The position numbers and the translations under genes are program-made. DNA of 30,834 nucleotides from Albugo candida (taxonomy: Eukaryota; Oomycota; Peronosporomycetes; Albuginales; Albuginaceae), in contig CAJNAR010000079.1 of NCBI GenBank assembly GCA_905220665.1, forward strand, positions 1 through 30,834, written 5' to 3'. Shown here one piece after another: positions 10,508 to 24,535 of the stretch; positions within the stretch are counted from its first letter, which is position 1, and each line of letters begins with the position of its first letter. Below the pieces are notes generated by a model. The model had not been told where the DNA came from, did no database searches, and was given only the letters and a program-made list of their open reading frames with translations.

Positions 10508-11744
10508 GTGTGGATATCTCACATCACGGAATGATCATTCTCACACTATCAACCTGTCCGCAACGAGACAACAAGCCCTCCTTAGGATGTAATTGAAGTC
10601 TCTCGATAAGAACAGAAAAGAAGTGGATGCTTATTGCGCTCGGAGCTGAGCGTAGTGACGCATTGTGTGTTCAGAAGTTCATCAATTTGATGAAATGTAT
10701 AAACTTGATCTGAGTGTTACACTTAAAATACTCAAAAACACGTGATATCTTGATGAATGAATTCGCGTTAAATCATGATGTACGGACTTTTAAGTTTCAA
10801 GTTGTTTTAGAAAAATTAAAAAAACACACTGTCGAAAAACGATACCGAGGATACGTTGATCATTCTCTTTTCCTCGATGGCAGATTATTTGACGATATGA
10901 GAAAGTTCATATATATTTGAGTGTGGATATCTCACATCACGGAATGATCATTCTCACACTATCAACCTGTCCGCAACGAAACAACAAGCCCTACTTAGGA
11001 TGTAATTGAAGTGTTACGATAAGAACAGAAAAGAATTGGATGCTTATTGCGATCGGAGCTCACCCCAGCGAAGTATTGTGTGTTCAGAAGTTTATCAATT
11101 TGATGAAATGTATAAACTTGATCTGAGTGTTACACTTAAAATACTCAAAAACACGTCAAATCTGATGAATGAATTTGCGGTAGGTCATGATGTCTGGACT
11201 TTTGATTTCGAAGATGTTTTAGAAAAATTGAAGAAGCACTCTGTCGGAAAAGGATACCTAGGATACGTTGATCATTCTCTTTTCCGTCATGGCAGACTAT
11301 TTGACGATATGAGAAAGTTCATATATATTTGAGTGTGGATATCTCACATCACGGAATGATCATTCTGGCACTATCAACCTGTCCGTATCGAGACAACAAG
11401 CCCTACTCAGGATGTAATTGAAGTGTTACGATAAAAAAAGAAATGAAGTGGATGCTAATTGCGTTCCGAGCTGAGCGTAGTGAAGCATTGTGTGTTCAGA
11501 AGTTCATCAATTTGATGAAATGTCTAAACTTGATCTGAGTGTTACACTTAAAATACTCAAAAACACGTCAAATCTTGATGAATGAATTTGCGTTCAATCA
11601 TGATTTACGGACGTTTGATTTCGAAGTTGTTCCAAAAAATTAAAAAAACACACTGTTGAAAAACGATACCGAGGATACGTTGATCATTCTCTTTTCCGTC
11701 ATGGCAGACTATTTGACGATATGAGAAAGTTCATATATATTTGA
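10508..11744. repeat. Marker triplet, copy 1 (U25-U27)
   Basis: U25 is the TFKFQVV type with CACGTGATATC. U26 carries CACCCCAGCGAAG, a one-base loss at AAATCTGATG and VWTF. U27 has GTTCCAAAAAATT and CTGTTGAAAAACG. The same trio occurs at 14635-15871 and 19175-20411 and serves as a signature for the higher-order period. Confidence 0.9.
11006..11332 (+). other. Representative 108-codon open frame, probably not a gene
   Basis: In U26 a one-base deletion (AAATCTGATG instead of AAATCTTGATG) joins the frame of the first half of the unit to the usual last-third frame. The result runs from a TTG codon (MKCYDKNRKELDAYCD if read as start) to the conserved TGA. Identical copies are at 15133-15459 and 19673-19999. 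Related forms at 26686-26913 and 29990-30217 end early at TAA. A frame created by a deletion and lacking an ATG start is unlikely to be a real gene. Confidence 0.25.
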
Positions 11745-12983
11745 GTGTGGATATCTCACATCACGGAATGATCATTCTGACACTATCAACCTTTTCACAA
11801 CGAGACAACAAGCCCTACTTAGGATGTAATTGAAGTGTTACGATAAAAACAGACAAGAAGTGGATGCTAATTGCGTTCGGAGCTGAGCGTAGTGAAGCAT
11901 TGTGTGTTCAGAAGTTCATCGATTTAATGAAATGTATAAACTTGATTTCAGTGTCACACTTAGAATACTCAAAAACACGTCAAATCTTGATGAATGAATT
12001 TGCGGTAGGTCATGATGTACGGAGTTTTAATTTCGGAGTTGTTTTAGAAAAATTAAAAAAACACACTGTCGAAAAACCATACCGAGGATACGTTGATCAT
12101 TCTCTTTTCCTCGATGGCAGACTATTTGACGATATGAGAAAGTTCATATATATTTGAGTGTGGATATCTCACATCACGGAATGATCATTCTGACACTATC
12201 AACCTGTTCACAACGAGACAACAAGCCCTACTTAGGATGTAATTGAAGTGTTACGATAAAAACAGACAAGAAGTGGATGCTAATTGCGTTCCGAGCTGAG
12301 CGTAGTGAAGCATTGTGTGTTCAGAAGTTCATCAATTTGATGAAATGTCTAAACTTGATCTGAGTGTTACACTTAAAATACTCAAAAACACGTCAAATCT
12401 TGATGAATGAATTTGCGGTAGGTCATGATGTACGGAGTTTTAATTTCGGAGTTGTTTTAGAAAAATTAAAAAAACACATTGTCGAAAAACCATACCGAGG
12501 ATACGTTGATCATTCTCTTTTCCTCGATGGCAGACTATTTGACGATATGAGAAAGTTCATATATATTTGAGTGTGGATATCTCACATCACGGAATGATCA
12601 TTCTGACACTATCAACCTGTTCACAACGAGACAACAAGCCCTACTTAGGATGTAATTGAAGTGTTACGATAAAAACAGAAAAGAATTGGATGCTAATTGC
12701 GCTCGGAGCTGAGCGTAGTGAAACATTGTGTGTTCAGAAGTTCATCAATTTGATGAAATGTATAAACTTGATCTGAGTGTTACACTTAAAATACTCAAAA
12801 ACCCGACAAATCTTGATGAATGAATTCGCGTTTAATCATGATTTACGAACTTTTGAGTTCGGAGTTGTTTTAGAAAAATTAAAAAAACACACTGTCGAAA
12901 AACCATACCGAGGATACGTTGATCATTCTCTTTTCCGTCATGGCAGACTATTTGACGATATGAGAAAGTTCATATATATTTGA
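11745..12983. repeat. Chimeric units U28-U30
   Basis: U28 begins with the rare CCTTTTCACAAC variant of U38 and U49 but ends like U39 and U50, as if one whole unit were missing between its halves. U29 begins like U40 (ATGTCTAAAC) but ends HIVEKP..LFLDG like the first unit of the three-unit block. U30 then matches the second unit of that block. The stretch records at least two exchange points. Confidence 0.8.
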
Positions 12984-13808
12984 GTGTGGATATCTCACAT
13001 CACGGAATGATCATTCTGGCACTATCAACCTGTCCGTATCGAGACAACAAGCCCTACTCAGGATGTAATTGAAGTGTTACGATAAAAAAAGAAATGAAGT
13101 GGATGCTAATTGCGTTCGGAGCTGAGCGTAGTGAAGCATTGTGTGTTCAGAAGTTCATCGATTTAATGAAATGTATAAACTTGATTTCAGTGTCACACTT
13201 AGAATACTCAAAAACACGTCAAATCTTGATGAATGAATTTGCGGTAGGTCATGATGTACGGACGTTTGATTTCGAAGTTGTTCCAAAAAATTAAAAAAAC
13301 ACACTGTCGAAAAACGATACCGAGGATACGTTGATCATTCTCTTTTCCTCGATGGCAGATTATTTGACGATATGAGAAAGTTCATATATATTTGAGTGTG
13401 GATATCTCACATCACGGAATGATCATTCTCACACTATCAACCTGTCCGCAACGAAACAACAAGCCCTCCTTAGGATGTAATTGAAGTGTTACGATAAAAA
13501 CAGACAAGAAGTGGATGCTAATTGCGTTCCGAGCTGAGCGTAGTGAAGCATTGTGTGTTCAGAAGTTCATCGATTTAATGAAATGTATAAACTTGATTTC
13601 AGTGTCACACTTAGAATACTCAAAAACACGTCAAATCTTGATGAATGAATTTGCGGTAGGTCATGATGTACGGAGTTTTAATTTCGGAGTTGTTTTAAAA
13701 AAATTAAAAAAACACACTGTCGAAAAACCATACCGAGGATACGTTGATCATTCTCTTTTCCTCGATGGCAGACTATTTGACGATATGAGAAAGTTCATAT
13801 ATATTTGA
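12984..13808. repeat. Third, partial copy of the six-unit block (U31-U32)
   Basis: U31 starts with the GTCCGTATCGAGAC variant that opens the third unit of the three-unit block, then continues as the GTTCC type of U8 and U21. U32 matches U9 and U22, with the VVLKKLKK reading, but has the normal MRKFIYI ending. These two units lead directly into the 11-unit repeat. Confidence 0.8.
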
Positions 13809-16800
13809 GTGTGGATATCTCACATCACGGAATGATCATTCTGACACTATCAACCTTTCCGCAACGAGACAACAAGCCCTACGTAGGATGTAATTGAAGT
13901 CTTACGATCAAATCAGAAAAGAAGTGGATGCTAATTGCGTTCGGAGCTGAGCGTAGTGACGCATTGTGTGTTCAGAAGTTCATCAATTTGATGAAATGTA
14001 TAAACTTGATCTGAGTGTTACACTTAAAATACTCAAAAACACGACAAATCTTGATGAATGAATTCGCGTTTAATCATGATTTACGAACTTTTGATTTCGG
14101 AGTTGTTTTAGAAAAATTAAAAAAACACACTGTCGAAAAACCATACCGAGGATACGTTGATCATTTTCTTTTCCTCGATGGCAGACTATTTGACGATATG
14201 AGAAGGTTCATATATATTTGAGTGTGGATATCTCACATCACGGAATGATCATTCTCACACTATCAACCTGTCCGCAACGAGACAACAAGCCCTCCTTAGG
14301 ATGTAATTGAAGTCTCTCGATAAGAACAGAAAAGAAGTGGATGCTTATTGCGCTCGGAGCTGAGCGTAGTGACGCATTGTGTGTTCAGAAGTTCATCAAT
14401 TTGATGAAATGTATAAACTTGATCTGAGTGTTACACTTAAAATACTCAAAAACACGACAAATCTTGATGAATGAATTCGCGTTTAATCATGATTTACGAA
14501 CTTTTGATTTCGGAGTTGTTTTAGAAAAATTAAAAAAACACACTGTCGAAAAACCATACCGAGGATACGTTGATCATTTTCTTTTCCTCGATGGCAGACT
14601 ATTTGACGATATGAGAAAGTTCATATATATTTGAGTGTGGATATCTCACATCACGGAATGATCATTCTCACACTATCAACCTGTCCGCAACGAGACAACA
14701 AGCCCTCCTTAGGATGTAATTGAAGTCTCTCGATAAGAACAGAAAAGAAGTGGATGCTTATTGCGCTCGGAGCTGAGCGTAGTGACGCATTGTGTGTTCA
14801 GAAGTTCATCAATTTGATGAAATGTATAAACTTGATCTGAGTGTTACACTTAAAATACTCAAAAACACGTGATATCTTGATGAATGAATTCGCGTTAAAT
14901 CATGATGTACGGACTTTTAAGTTTCAAGTTGTTTTAGAAAAATTAAAAAAACACACTGTCGAAAAACGATACCGAGGATACGTTGATCATTCTCTTTTCC
15001 TCGATGGCAGATTATTTGACGATATGAGAAAGTTCATATATATTTGAGTGTGGATATCTCACATCACGGAATGATCATTCTCACACTATCAACCTGTCCG
15101 CAACGAAACAACAAGCCCTACTTAGGATGTAATTGAAGTGTTACGATAAGAACAGAAAAGAATTGGATGCTTATTGCGATCGGAGCTCACCCCAGCGAAG
15201 TATTGTGTGTTCAGAAGTTTATCAATTTGATGAAATGTATAAACTTGATCTGAGTGTTACACTTAAAATACTCAAAAACACGTCAAATCTGATGAATGAA
15301 TTTGCGGTAGGTCATGATGTCTGGACTTTTGATTTCGAAGATGTTTTAGAAAAATTGAAGAAGCACTCTGTCGGAAAAGGATACCTAGGATACGTTGATC
15401 ATTCTCTTTTCCGTCATGGCAGACTATTTGACGATATGAGAAAGTTCATATATATTTGAGTGTGGATATCTCACATCACGGAATGATCATTCTGGCACTA
15501 TCAACCTGTCCGTATCGAGACAACAAGCCCTACTCAGGATGTAATTGAAGTGTTACGATAAAAAAAGAAATGAAGTGGATGCTAATTGCGTTCCGAGCTG
15601 AGCGTAGTGAAGCATTGTGTGTTCAGAAGTTCATCAATTTGATGAAATGTCTAAACTTGATCTGAGTGTTACACTTAAAATACTCAAAAACACGTCAAAT
15701 CTTGATGAATGAATTTGCGTTCAATCATGATTTACGGACGTTTGATTTCGAAGTTGTTCCAAAAAATTAAAAAAACACACTGTTGAAAAACGATACCGAG
15801 GATACGTTGATCATTCTCTTTTCCGTCATGGCAGACTATTTGACGATATGAGAAAGTTCATATATATTTGAGTGTGGATATCTCACATCACGGAATGATC
15901 ATTCTGACACTATCAACCTTTTCACAACGAGACAACAAGCCCTACTTAGGATGTAATTGAAGTGTTACGATAAAAACAGACAAGAAGTGGATGCTAATTG
16001 CGTTCCGAGCTGAGCGTAGTGAAGCATTGTGTGTTCAGAAGTTCATCGATTTAATGAAATGTATAAACTTGATTTCAGTGTCACACTTAGAATACTCAAA
16101 AACACGTCAAATCTTGATGAATGAATTTGCGTTCAACCATGATTTACGGACTTTTGATTTCGAAGATGTTTTAGAAAAATTGAAGAAGCACTCTGTCGGA
16201 AAAGGATACCTAGGATACGTTGATCATTCTCTTTTCCGTCATGGCAGACTATTTGACGATATGAGAAAGTTCATATATATTTGAGTGTGGATATCTCACA
16301 TCACGGAATGATCATTCTCACACTATCAACCTGTCCGCAACGAAACAACAAGCCCTCCTTAGGATGTAATTGAAGTGTTACGATAAAAACAGACAAGAAG
16401 TGGATGCTAATTGCGTTCCGAGCTGAGCGTAGTGAAGCATTGTGTGTTCAGAAGTTCATCGATTTAATGAAATGTATAAACTTGATTTCAGTGTCACACT
16501 TAGAATACTCAAAAACACGTCAAATCTTGATGAATGAATTTGCGGTAGGTCATGATGTACGGAGTTTTAATTTCGGAGTTGTTTTAGAAAAATTAAAAAA
16601 ACACACTGTCGAAAAACCATACCGAGGATACGTTGATCATTCTCTTTTCCTCGATGGCAGACTATTTGACGATATGAGAAAGTTCATATATATTTGAGTG
16701 TGGATATCTCACATCACGGAATGATCATTCTGACACTATCAACCTGTTCACAACGAGACAACAAGCCCTACTTAGGATGTAATTGAAGTGTTACGATAAA

Positions 16801-18348
16801 AACAGACAAGAAGTGGATGCTAATTGCGTTCCGAGCTGAGCGTAGTGAAGCATTGTGTGTTCAGAAGTTCATCAATTTGATGAAATGTCTAAACTTGATC
16901 TGAGTGTTACACTTAAAATACTCAAAAACACGTCAAATCTTGATGAATGAATTTGCGGTAGGTCATGATGTACGGAGTTTTAATTTCGGAGTTGTTTTAG
17001 AAAAATTAAAAAAACACACTGTCGAAAAACCATACCGAGGATACGTTGATCATTCTCTTTTCCGTCATGGCAGACTATTTGACGATATGAGAAAGTTCAT
17101 ATATATTTGAGTGTGGATATCTCACATCACGGAATGATCATTCTGGCACTATCAACCTGTCCGTATCGAGACAACAAGCCCTACTCAGGATGTAATTGAA
17201 GTGTTACGATAAAAAAAGAAATGAAGTGGATGCTAATTGCGTTCGGAGCTGAGCGTAGTGAAGCATTGTGTGTTCAGAAGTTCATCGATTTAATGAAATG
17301 TATAAACTTGATTTCAGTGTCACACTTCGAATACTCAAAAACACGTCAAATCTTGATGAATGAATTTGCGGTAGGTCATGATGTACGGAGTTTTAATTTC
17401 GGAGTTGTTTTAGAAAAATTAAAAAAACACACTGTCGAAAAACCATACCGAGGATACGTTGATCATTCTCTTTTCCTCGATGGCAGACTATTTGACGATA
17501 TGAGAAAGTTCATATATATTTGAGTGTGGATATCTCACATCACGGAATGATCATTCTGACACTATCAACCTGTTCACAACGAGACAACAAGCCCTACTTA
17601 GGATGTAATTGAAGTGTTACGATAAAAACAGACAAGAAGTGGATGCTAATTGCGTTCCGAGCTGAGCGTAGTGAAGCATTGTGTGTTCAGAAGTTCATCG
17701 ATTTAATGAAATGTATAAACTTGATTTCAGTGTCACACTTAGAATACTCAAAAACACGTCAAATCTTGATGAATGAATTTGCGGTAGGTCATGATGTACG
17801 GAGTTTTAATTTTGGAGTTGTTTTAGAAAAATTAAAAAAACACACTGTCGAAAAACCATACCGAGGATACGTTGATCATTCTCTTTTCCGTCATGGCAGA
17901 CTATTTGACGATATGAGAAAGTTCATATATATTTGAGTGTGGATATCTCACATCACGGAATGATCATTCTGACACTATCAACCTGTCCGCAACGAGACAA
18001 CAAGCCCTCCTTAGGATGTAATTGAAGTCTCTCGATAAGAACAGAAAAGAAGTGGATGCTTATTGCGCTCGGAGCTGAGCGTAGTGACGCATTGTGTGTT
18101 CAGAAATTCATCAATTTGATGAAATGTCTAAACTTGATCTGAGTGTTACACTTAAAATACTCAAAAACACGTCAAATCTTGATGAATGAATTTGCGTTCA
18201 ATCATGATTTACGGACGTTTGATTTCGAAGTTGTTTCAAAAAATAAAAAAAACACACTGTCGAAAAACCATACCGAGGATACGTTGATCATTCTCTTTTC
18301 CTCGATGGCAGACTATTTGACGATATGAGAAAGTTCATATATATTTGA
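13809..18348. repeat. 11-unit higher-order repeat, copy 1 (U33-U43, 4540 bp)
   Basis: The eleven units have distinguishable signatures. Examples are MRRFIYI (U33), HFLFLDG (U34), TFKFQVV (U35), VWTF with a one-base loss (U36), GTTCC with CTGTTG (U37), TTCAACCATG (U38), SHFEY (U41) and a VVSKNKKN frame disruption (U43). The same order follows at once in copy 2. U33-U37 also match U23-U27 ten units upstream. Confidence 0.93.
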
Positions 18349-21300
18349 GTGTGGATATCTCACATCACGGAATGATCATTCTGACACTATCAACCTTTCC
18401 GCAACGAGACAACAAGCCCTACGTAGGATGTAATTGAAGTCTTACGATCAAATCAGAAAAGAAGTGGATGCTAATTGCGTTCGGAGCTGAGCGTAGTGAC
18501 GCATTGTGTGTTCAGAAGTTCATCAATTTGATGAAATGTATAAACTTGATCTGAGTGTTACACTTAAAATACTCAAAAACACGACAAATCTTGATGAATG
18601 AATTCGCGTTTAATCATGATTTACGAACTTTTGATTTCGGAGTTGTTTTAGAAAAATTAAAAAAACACACTGTCGAAAAACCATACCGAGGATACGTTGA
18701 TCATTTTCTTTTCCTCGATGGCAGACTATTTGACGATATGAGAAGGTTCATATATATTTGAGTGTGGATATCTCACATCACGGAATGATCATTCTCACAC
18801 TATCAACCTGTCCGCAACGAGACAACAAGCCCTCCTTAGGATGTAATTGAAGTCTCTCGATAAGAACAGAAAAGAAGTGGATGCTTATTGCGCTCGGAGC
18901 TGAGCGTAGTGACGCATTGTGTGTTCAGAAGTTCATCAATTTGATGAAATGTATAAACTTGATCTGAGTGTTACACTTAAAATACTCAAAAACACGACAA
19001 ATCTTGATGAATGAATTCGCGTTTAATCATGATTTACGGACTTTTGATTTCGGAGTTGTTTTAGAAAAATTAAAAAAACACACTGTCGAAAAACCATACC
19101 GAGGATACGTTGATCATTTTCTTTTCCTCGATGGCAGACTATTTGACGATATGAGAAAGTTCATATATATTTGAGTGTGGATATCTCACATCACGGAATG
19201 ATCATTCTCACACTATCAACCTGTCCGCAACGAGACAACAAGCCCTCCTTAGGATGTAATTGAAGTCTCTCGATAAGAACAGAAAAGAAGTGGATGCTTA
19301 TTGCGCTCGGAGCTGAGCGTAGTGACGCATTGTGTGTTCAGAAGTTCATCAATTTGATGAAATGTATAAACTTGATCTGAGTGTTACACTTAAAATACTC
19401 AAAAACACGTGATATCTTGATGAATGAATTCGCGTTAAATCATGATGTACGGACTTTTAAGTTTCAAGTTGTTTTAGAAAAATTAAAAAAACACACTGTC
19501 GAAAAACGATACCGAGGATACGTTGATCATTCTCTTTTCCTCGATGGCAGATTATTTGACGATATGAGAAAGTTCATATATATTTGAGTGTGGATATCTC
19601 ACATCACGGAATGATCATTCTCACACTATCAACCTGTCCGCAACGAAACAACAAGCCCTACTTAGGATGTAATTGAAGTGTTACGATAAGAACAGAAAAG
19701 AATTGGATGCTTATTGCGATCGGAGCTCACCCCAGCGAAGTATTGTGTGTTCAGAAGTTTATCAATTTGATGAAATGTATAAACTTGATCTGAGTGTTAC
19801 ACTTAAAATACTCAAAAACACGTCAAATCTGATGAATGAATTTGCGGTAGGTCATGATGTCTGGACTTTTGATTTCGAAGATGTTTTAGAAAAATTGAAG
19901 AAGCACTCTGTCGGAAAAGGATACCTAGGATACGTTGATCATTCTCTTTTCCGTCATGGCAGACTATTTGACGATATGAGAAAGTTCATATATATTTGAG
20001 TGTGGATATCTCACATCACGGAATGATCATTCTGGCACTATCAACCTGTCCGTATCGAGACAACAAGCCCTACTCAGGATGTAATTGAAGTGTTACGATA
20101 AAAAAAGAAATGAAGTGGATGCTAATTGCGTTCCGAGCTGAGCGTAGTGAAGCATTGTGTGTTCAGAAGTTCATCAATTTGATGAAATGTCTAAACTTGA
20201 TCTGAGTGTTACACTTAAAATACTCAAAAACACGTCAAATCTTGATGAATGAATTTGCGTTCAATCATGATTTACGGACGTTTGATTTCGAAGTTGTTCC
20301 AAAAAATTAAAAAAACACACTGTTGAAAAACGATACCGAGGATACGTTGATCATTCTCTTTTCCGTCATGGCAGACTATTTGACGATATGAGAAAGTTCA
20401 TATATATTTGAGTGTGGATATCTCACATCACGGAATGATCATTCTGACACTATCAACCTTTTCACAACGAGACAACAAGCCCTACTTAGGATGTAATTGA
20501 AGTGTTACGATAAAAACAGACAAGAAGTGGATGCTAATTGCGTTCCGAGCTGAGCGTAGTGAAGCATTGTGTGTTCAGAAGTTCATCGATTTAATGAAAT
20601 GTATAAACTTGATTTCAGTGTCACACTTAGAATACTCAAAAACACGTCAAATCTTGATGAATGAATTTGCGTTCAACCATGATTTACGGACTTTTGATTT
20701 CGAAGATGTTTTAGAAAAATTGAAGAAGCACTCTGTCGGAAAAGGATACCTAGGATACGTTGATCATTCTCTTTTCCGTCATGGCAGACTATTTGACGAT
20801 ATGAGAAAGTTCATATATATTTGAGTGTGGATATCTCACATCACGGAATGATCATTCTCACACTATCAACCTGTCCGCAACGAAACAACAAGCCCTCCTT
20901 AGGATGTAATTGAAGTGTTACGATAAAAACAGAAAAGAAGTGGATGCTAATTGCGTTCCGAGCTGAGCGTAGTGAAGCATTGTGTGTTCAGAAGTTCATC
21001 GATTTAATGAAATGTATAAACTTGATTTCAGTGTCACACTTAGAATACTCAAAAACACGTCAAATCTTGATGAATGAATTTGCGGTAGGTCATGATGTAC
21101 GGAGTTTTAATTTCGGAGTTGTTTTAGAAAAATTAAAAAAACACACTGTCGAAAAACCATACCGAGGATACGTTGATCATTCTCTTTTCCTCGATGGCAG
21201 ACTATTTGACGATATGAGAAAGTTCATATATATTTGAGTGTGGATATCTCACATCACGGAATGATCATTCTGACACTATCAACCTGTTCACAACGAGACA

Positions 21301-22888
21301 ACAAGCCCTACTTAGGATGTAATTGAAGTGTTACGATAAAAACAGACAAGAAGTGGATGCTAATTGCGTTCCGAGCTGAGCGTAGTGAAGCATTGTGTGT
21401 TCAGAAGTTCATCAATTTGATGAAATGTCTAAACTTGATCTGAGTGTTACACTTAAAATACTCAAAAACACGTCAAATCTTGATGAATGAATTTGCGGTA
21501 GGTCATGATGTACGGAGTTTTAATTTCGGAGTTGTTTTAGAAAAATTAAAAAAACACACTGTCGAAAAACCATACCGAGGATACGTTGATCATTCTCTTT
21601 TCCGTCATGGCAGACTATTTGACGATATGAGAAAGTTCATATATATTTGAGTGTGGATATCTCACATCACGGAATGATCATTCTGGCACTATCAACCTGT
21701 CCGTATCGAGACAACAAGCCCTACTCAGGATGTAATTGAAGTGTTACGATAAAAAAAGAAATGAAGTGGATGCTAATTGCGTTCGGAGCTGAGCGTAGTG
21801 AAGCATTGTGTGTTCAGAAGTTCATCGATTTAATGAAATGTATAAACTTGATTTCAGTGTCACACTTCGAATACTCAAAAACACGTCAAATCTTGATGAA
21901 TGAATTTGCGGTAGGTCATGATGTACGGAGTTTTAATTTCGGAGTTGTTTTAGAAAAATTAAAAAAACACACTGTCGAAAAACCATACCGAGGATACGTT
22001 GATCATTCTCTTTTCCTCGATGGCAGACTATTTGACGATATGAGAAAGTTCATATATATTTGAGTGTGGATATCTCACATCACGGAATGATCATTCTGAC
22101 ACTATCAACCTGTTCACAACGAGACAACAAGCCCTACTTAGGATGTAATTGAAGTGTTACGATAAAAACAGACAAGAAGTGGATGCTAATTGCGTTCCGA
22201 GCTGAGCGTAGTGAAGCATTGTGTGTTCAGAAGTTCATCGATTTAATGAAATGTATAAACTTGATTTCAGTGTCACACTTAGAATACTCAAAAACACGTC
22301 AAATCTTGATGAATGAATTTGCGGTAGGTCATGATGTACGGAGTTTTAATTTCGGAGTTGTTTTAGAAAAATTAAAAAAACACACTGTCGAAAAACCATA
22401 CCGAGGATACGTTGATCATTCTCTTTTCCGTCATGGCAGACTATTTGACGATATGAGAAAGTTCATATATATTTGAGTGTGGATATCTCACATCACGGAA
22501 TGATCATTCTGACACTATCAACCTGTCCGCAACGAGACAACAAGCCCTACTTAGGATGTAATTGAAGTCTCTCGATAAGAACAGAAAAGAAGTGGATGCT
22601 TATTGCGCTCGGAGCTGAGCGTAGTGACGCATTGTGTGTTCAGAAATTCATCAATTTGATGAAATGTATAAACTTGATCTGAGTGTTACACTTAAAATAC
22701 TCAAAAACACGTCAAATCTTGATGAATGAATTTGCGTTCAATCATGATTTACGGACGTTTGATTTCGAAGTTGTTTCAAAAAATAAAAAAAACACACTGT
22801 CGAAAAACGATACCGAGGATACGTTGATCATTCTCTTTTCCTCGATGGCAGACTATTTGACGATATGAGAAAGTTCATATATATTTGA
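18349..22888. repeat. 11-unit higher-order repeat, copy 2 (U44-U54, 4540 bp)
   Basis: It matches copy 1 unit for unit and has the same length. By eye I find six substitutions: near 19038 (ACGAAC/ACGGAC), near 20934 (AGACAAG/AGAAAAG), in the ATTTCGGAG/ATTTTGGAG of U42/U53, and three in U43/U54 (CCCTCC/CCCTAC, TGTCTAAA/TGTATAAA, AACCATACC/AACGATACC). Similarity continues about 130 bp into U55 before diverging. This is a very recent tandem duplication, or an assembly duplication. Confidence 0.93.
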
Positions 22889-24535
22889 GTGTGGATATCT
22901 CACATCACGGAATGATCATTCTGACACTATCAACCTTTCCGCAACGAGACAACAAGCCCTACGTAGGATGTAATTGAAGTCTTACGATCAGAACAGAAAA
23001 GAAGTGGATGCTAATTGCGTTCGGAGCTGAGCGTAGTGAAGTATTGTGTGTTCAGAAGTTTATCAATTTGATGAAATGTCTAAACTTGATCTGAGTGTTA
23101 CACTTAAAATACTCAAAAGCACGTCAAATCTTGATGAATGAATTTTCGTGCAATCATGATTTACGGACGTTTGATTTCGAAGTTAATCCAAAAAATTAAA
23201 AAAACACACTGTCGAAAAACGATACCGATGATACGTCGATCATTCTCTTTTCCTCGATGGCAGATTATTTGACGATATGAGAAAGTTCATATATATTTGA
23301 GTGTGGATATCTCAAATCACGGAATGATCATTCTGGCACTATCAACCTGTCCGCAACGAAACAACAAGCCCTCCTTAGGATGTAATTGAAGTCTCTCGAT
23401 AAGAACAGAAAAGAAGTGGATGCTTATTGCGCTCGGAGCTGAGCGTAGTGACGCATTGTGTGTTCAGAAGTTCATCAATTTGATGAAATGTATAAACTTG
23501 ATCTGAGTGTTACACTTAAAATACTCAAAAACACGTCAAATCTTGATGAATGAATTTGCGTTCAATCATGATTTACGGACGTTTGATTTCGGAGTTGTTT
23601 TAGAAAAATTAAAAAAACACACTGTCGAAAAACGATACCGAGGATACGTTGATCATTCTCTTTTCCTCGATGGCAGACTATTTGACGATATGAGAAAGTT
23701 CATATATATTTGAGTGTGGATATCTCACATCACGGAATGATCATTCTGACACTATCAACCTGTCCGAAACGAAACAACAAGCCCTCCTTAGGATGTAATT
23801 GAAGTCTTACGATCAGAACAGAAAAGAAGTGGATGCTAATTGCGTTCGGAGCTGAGCGTAGTGAAGTATTGTGTGTTCAGAAGTTTATCAATTTGATGAA
23901 ATGTATAAACTTGATCTGAGTGTTACACTTAAAATACTCAAAAACACGTCAAATCTTGATGAATGAATTTGCGTTCAACCATGATTTACGGACGTTTGAT
24001 TTCGAAGTTGTTCCAAAAAATTAAAAAAACACACTGTCGAAAAACGATACCTAGGATACGTTGATCATTCTCTTTTCCTCGATGGCAGACTATTTGACGA
24101 TATGAGAAAGTTCATATATTTGAGTGTGGATATATCACATCACGGAATGATCATTCTGACACTATCAACCTGTCCGCAACGAGACAACAAGCCCTACTTA
24201 GGATGTAATTGAAGTGTTACGATAAAAACAGAAAAGAAGTGGATGCTTATTGACTCGAAGGTCACCCCAGCGAAGCATTGGCTGTTCAGAAGTTCATCGA
24301 TTTAATGAAATGTATAAACTTGATTTCAGTGTGACACTTAGAATACTCAAAAACACGTCAAATCTTGATGAATGAATTTGCGGTAGGTCATGATGTACGG
24401 AGTTTTAATTTCGGAGTTGTTTTAGAAAAATTGAAGAAGCACTCTGTCGGAAAACGATACCTAGGATACGTTGATCATTCTCTTTTCGTCGATGGGAGAC
24501 TATTTGACGATATGAGAAAATTCATATGTATTTGA
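22889..24535. repeat. Run of less homogenised units (U55-U58)
   Basis: These four units carry private mutations not seen in neighbours. U55 has AATTTTCGTGCAATC, GAAGTTAATCC and GATACGTCGATC. U56 has CTCAAATCACGG. U57 is 410 bp, having lost one base in the A tract and two in the ATATAT run before its TGA. U58 has TTGACTCGAAGGTCACC and TTCGTCGATGGG. They look older or less often exchanged than the 11-unit repeat beside them. Confidence 0.85.
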
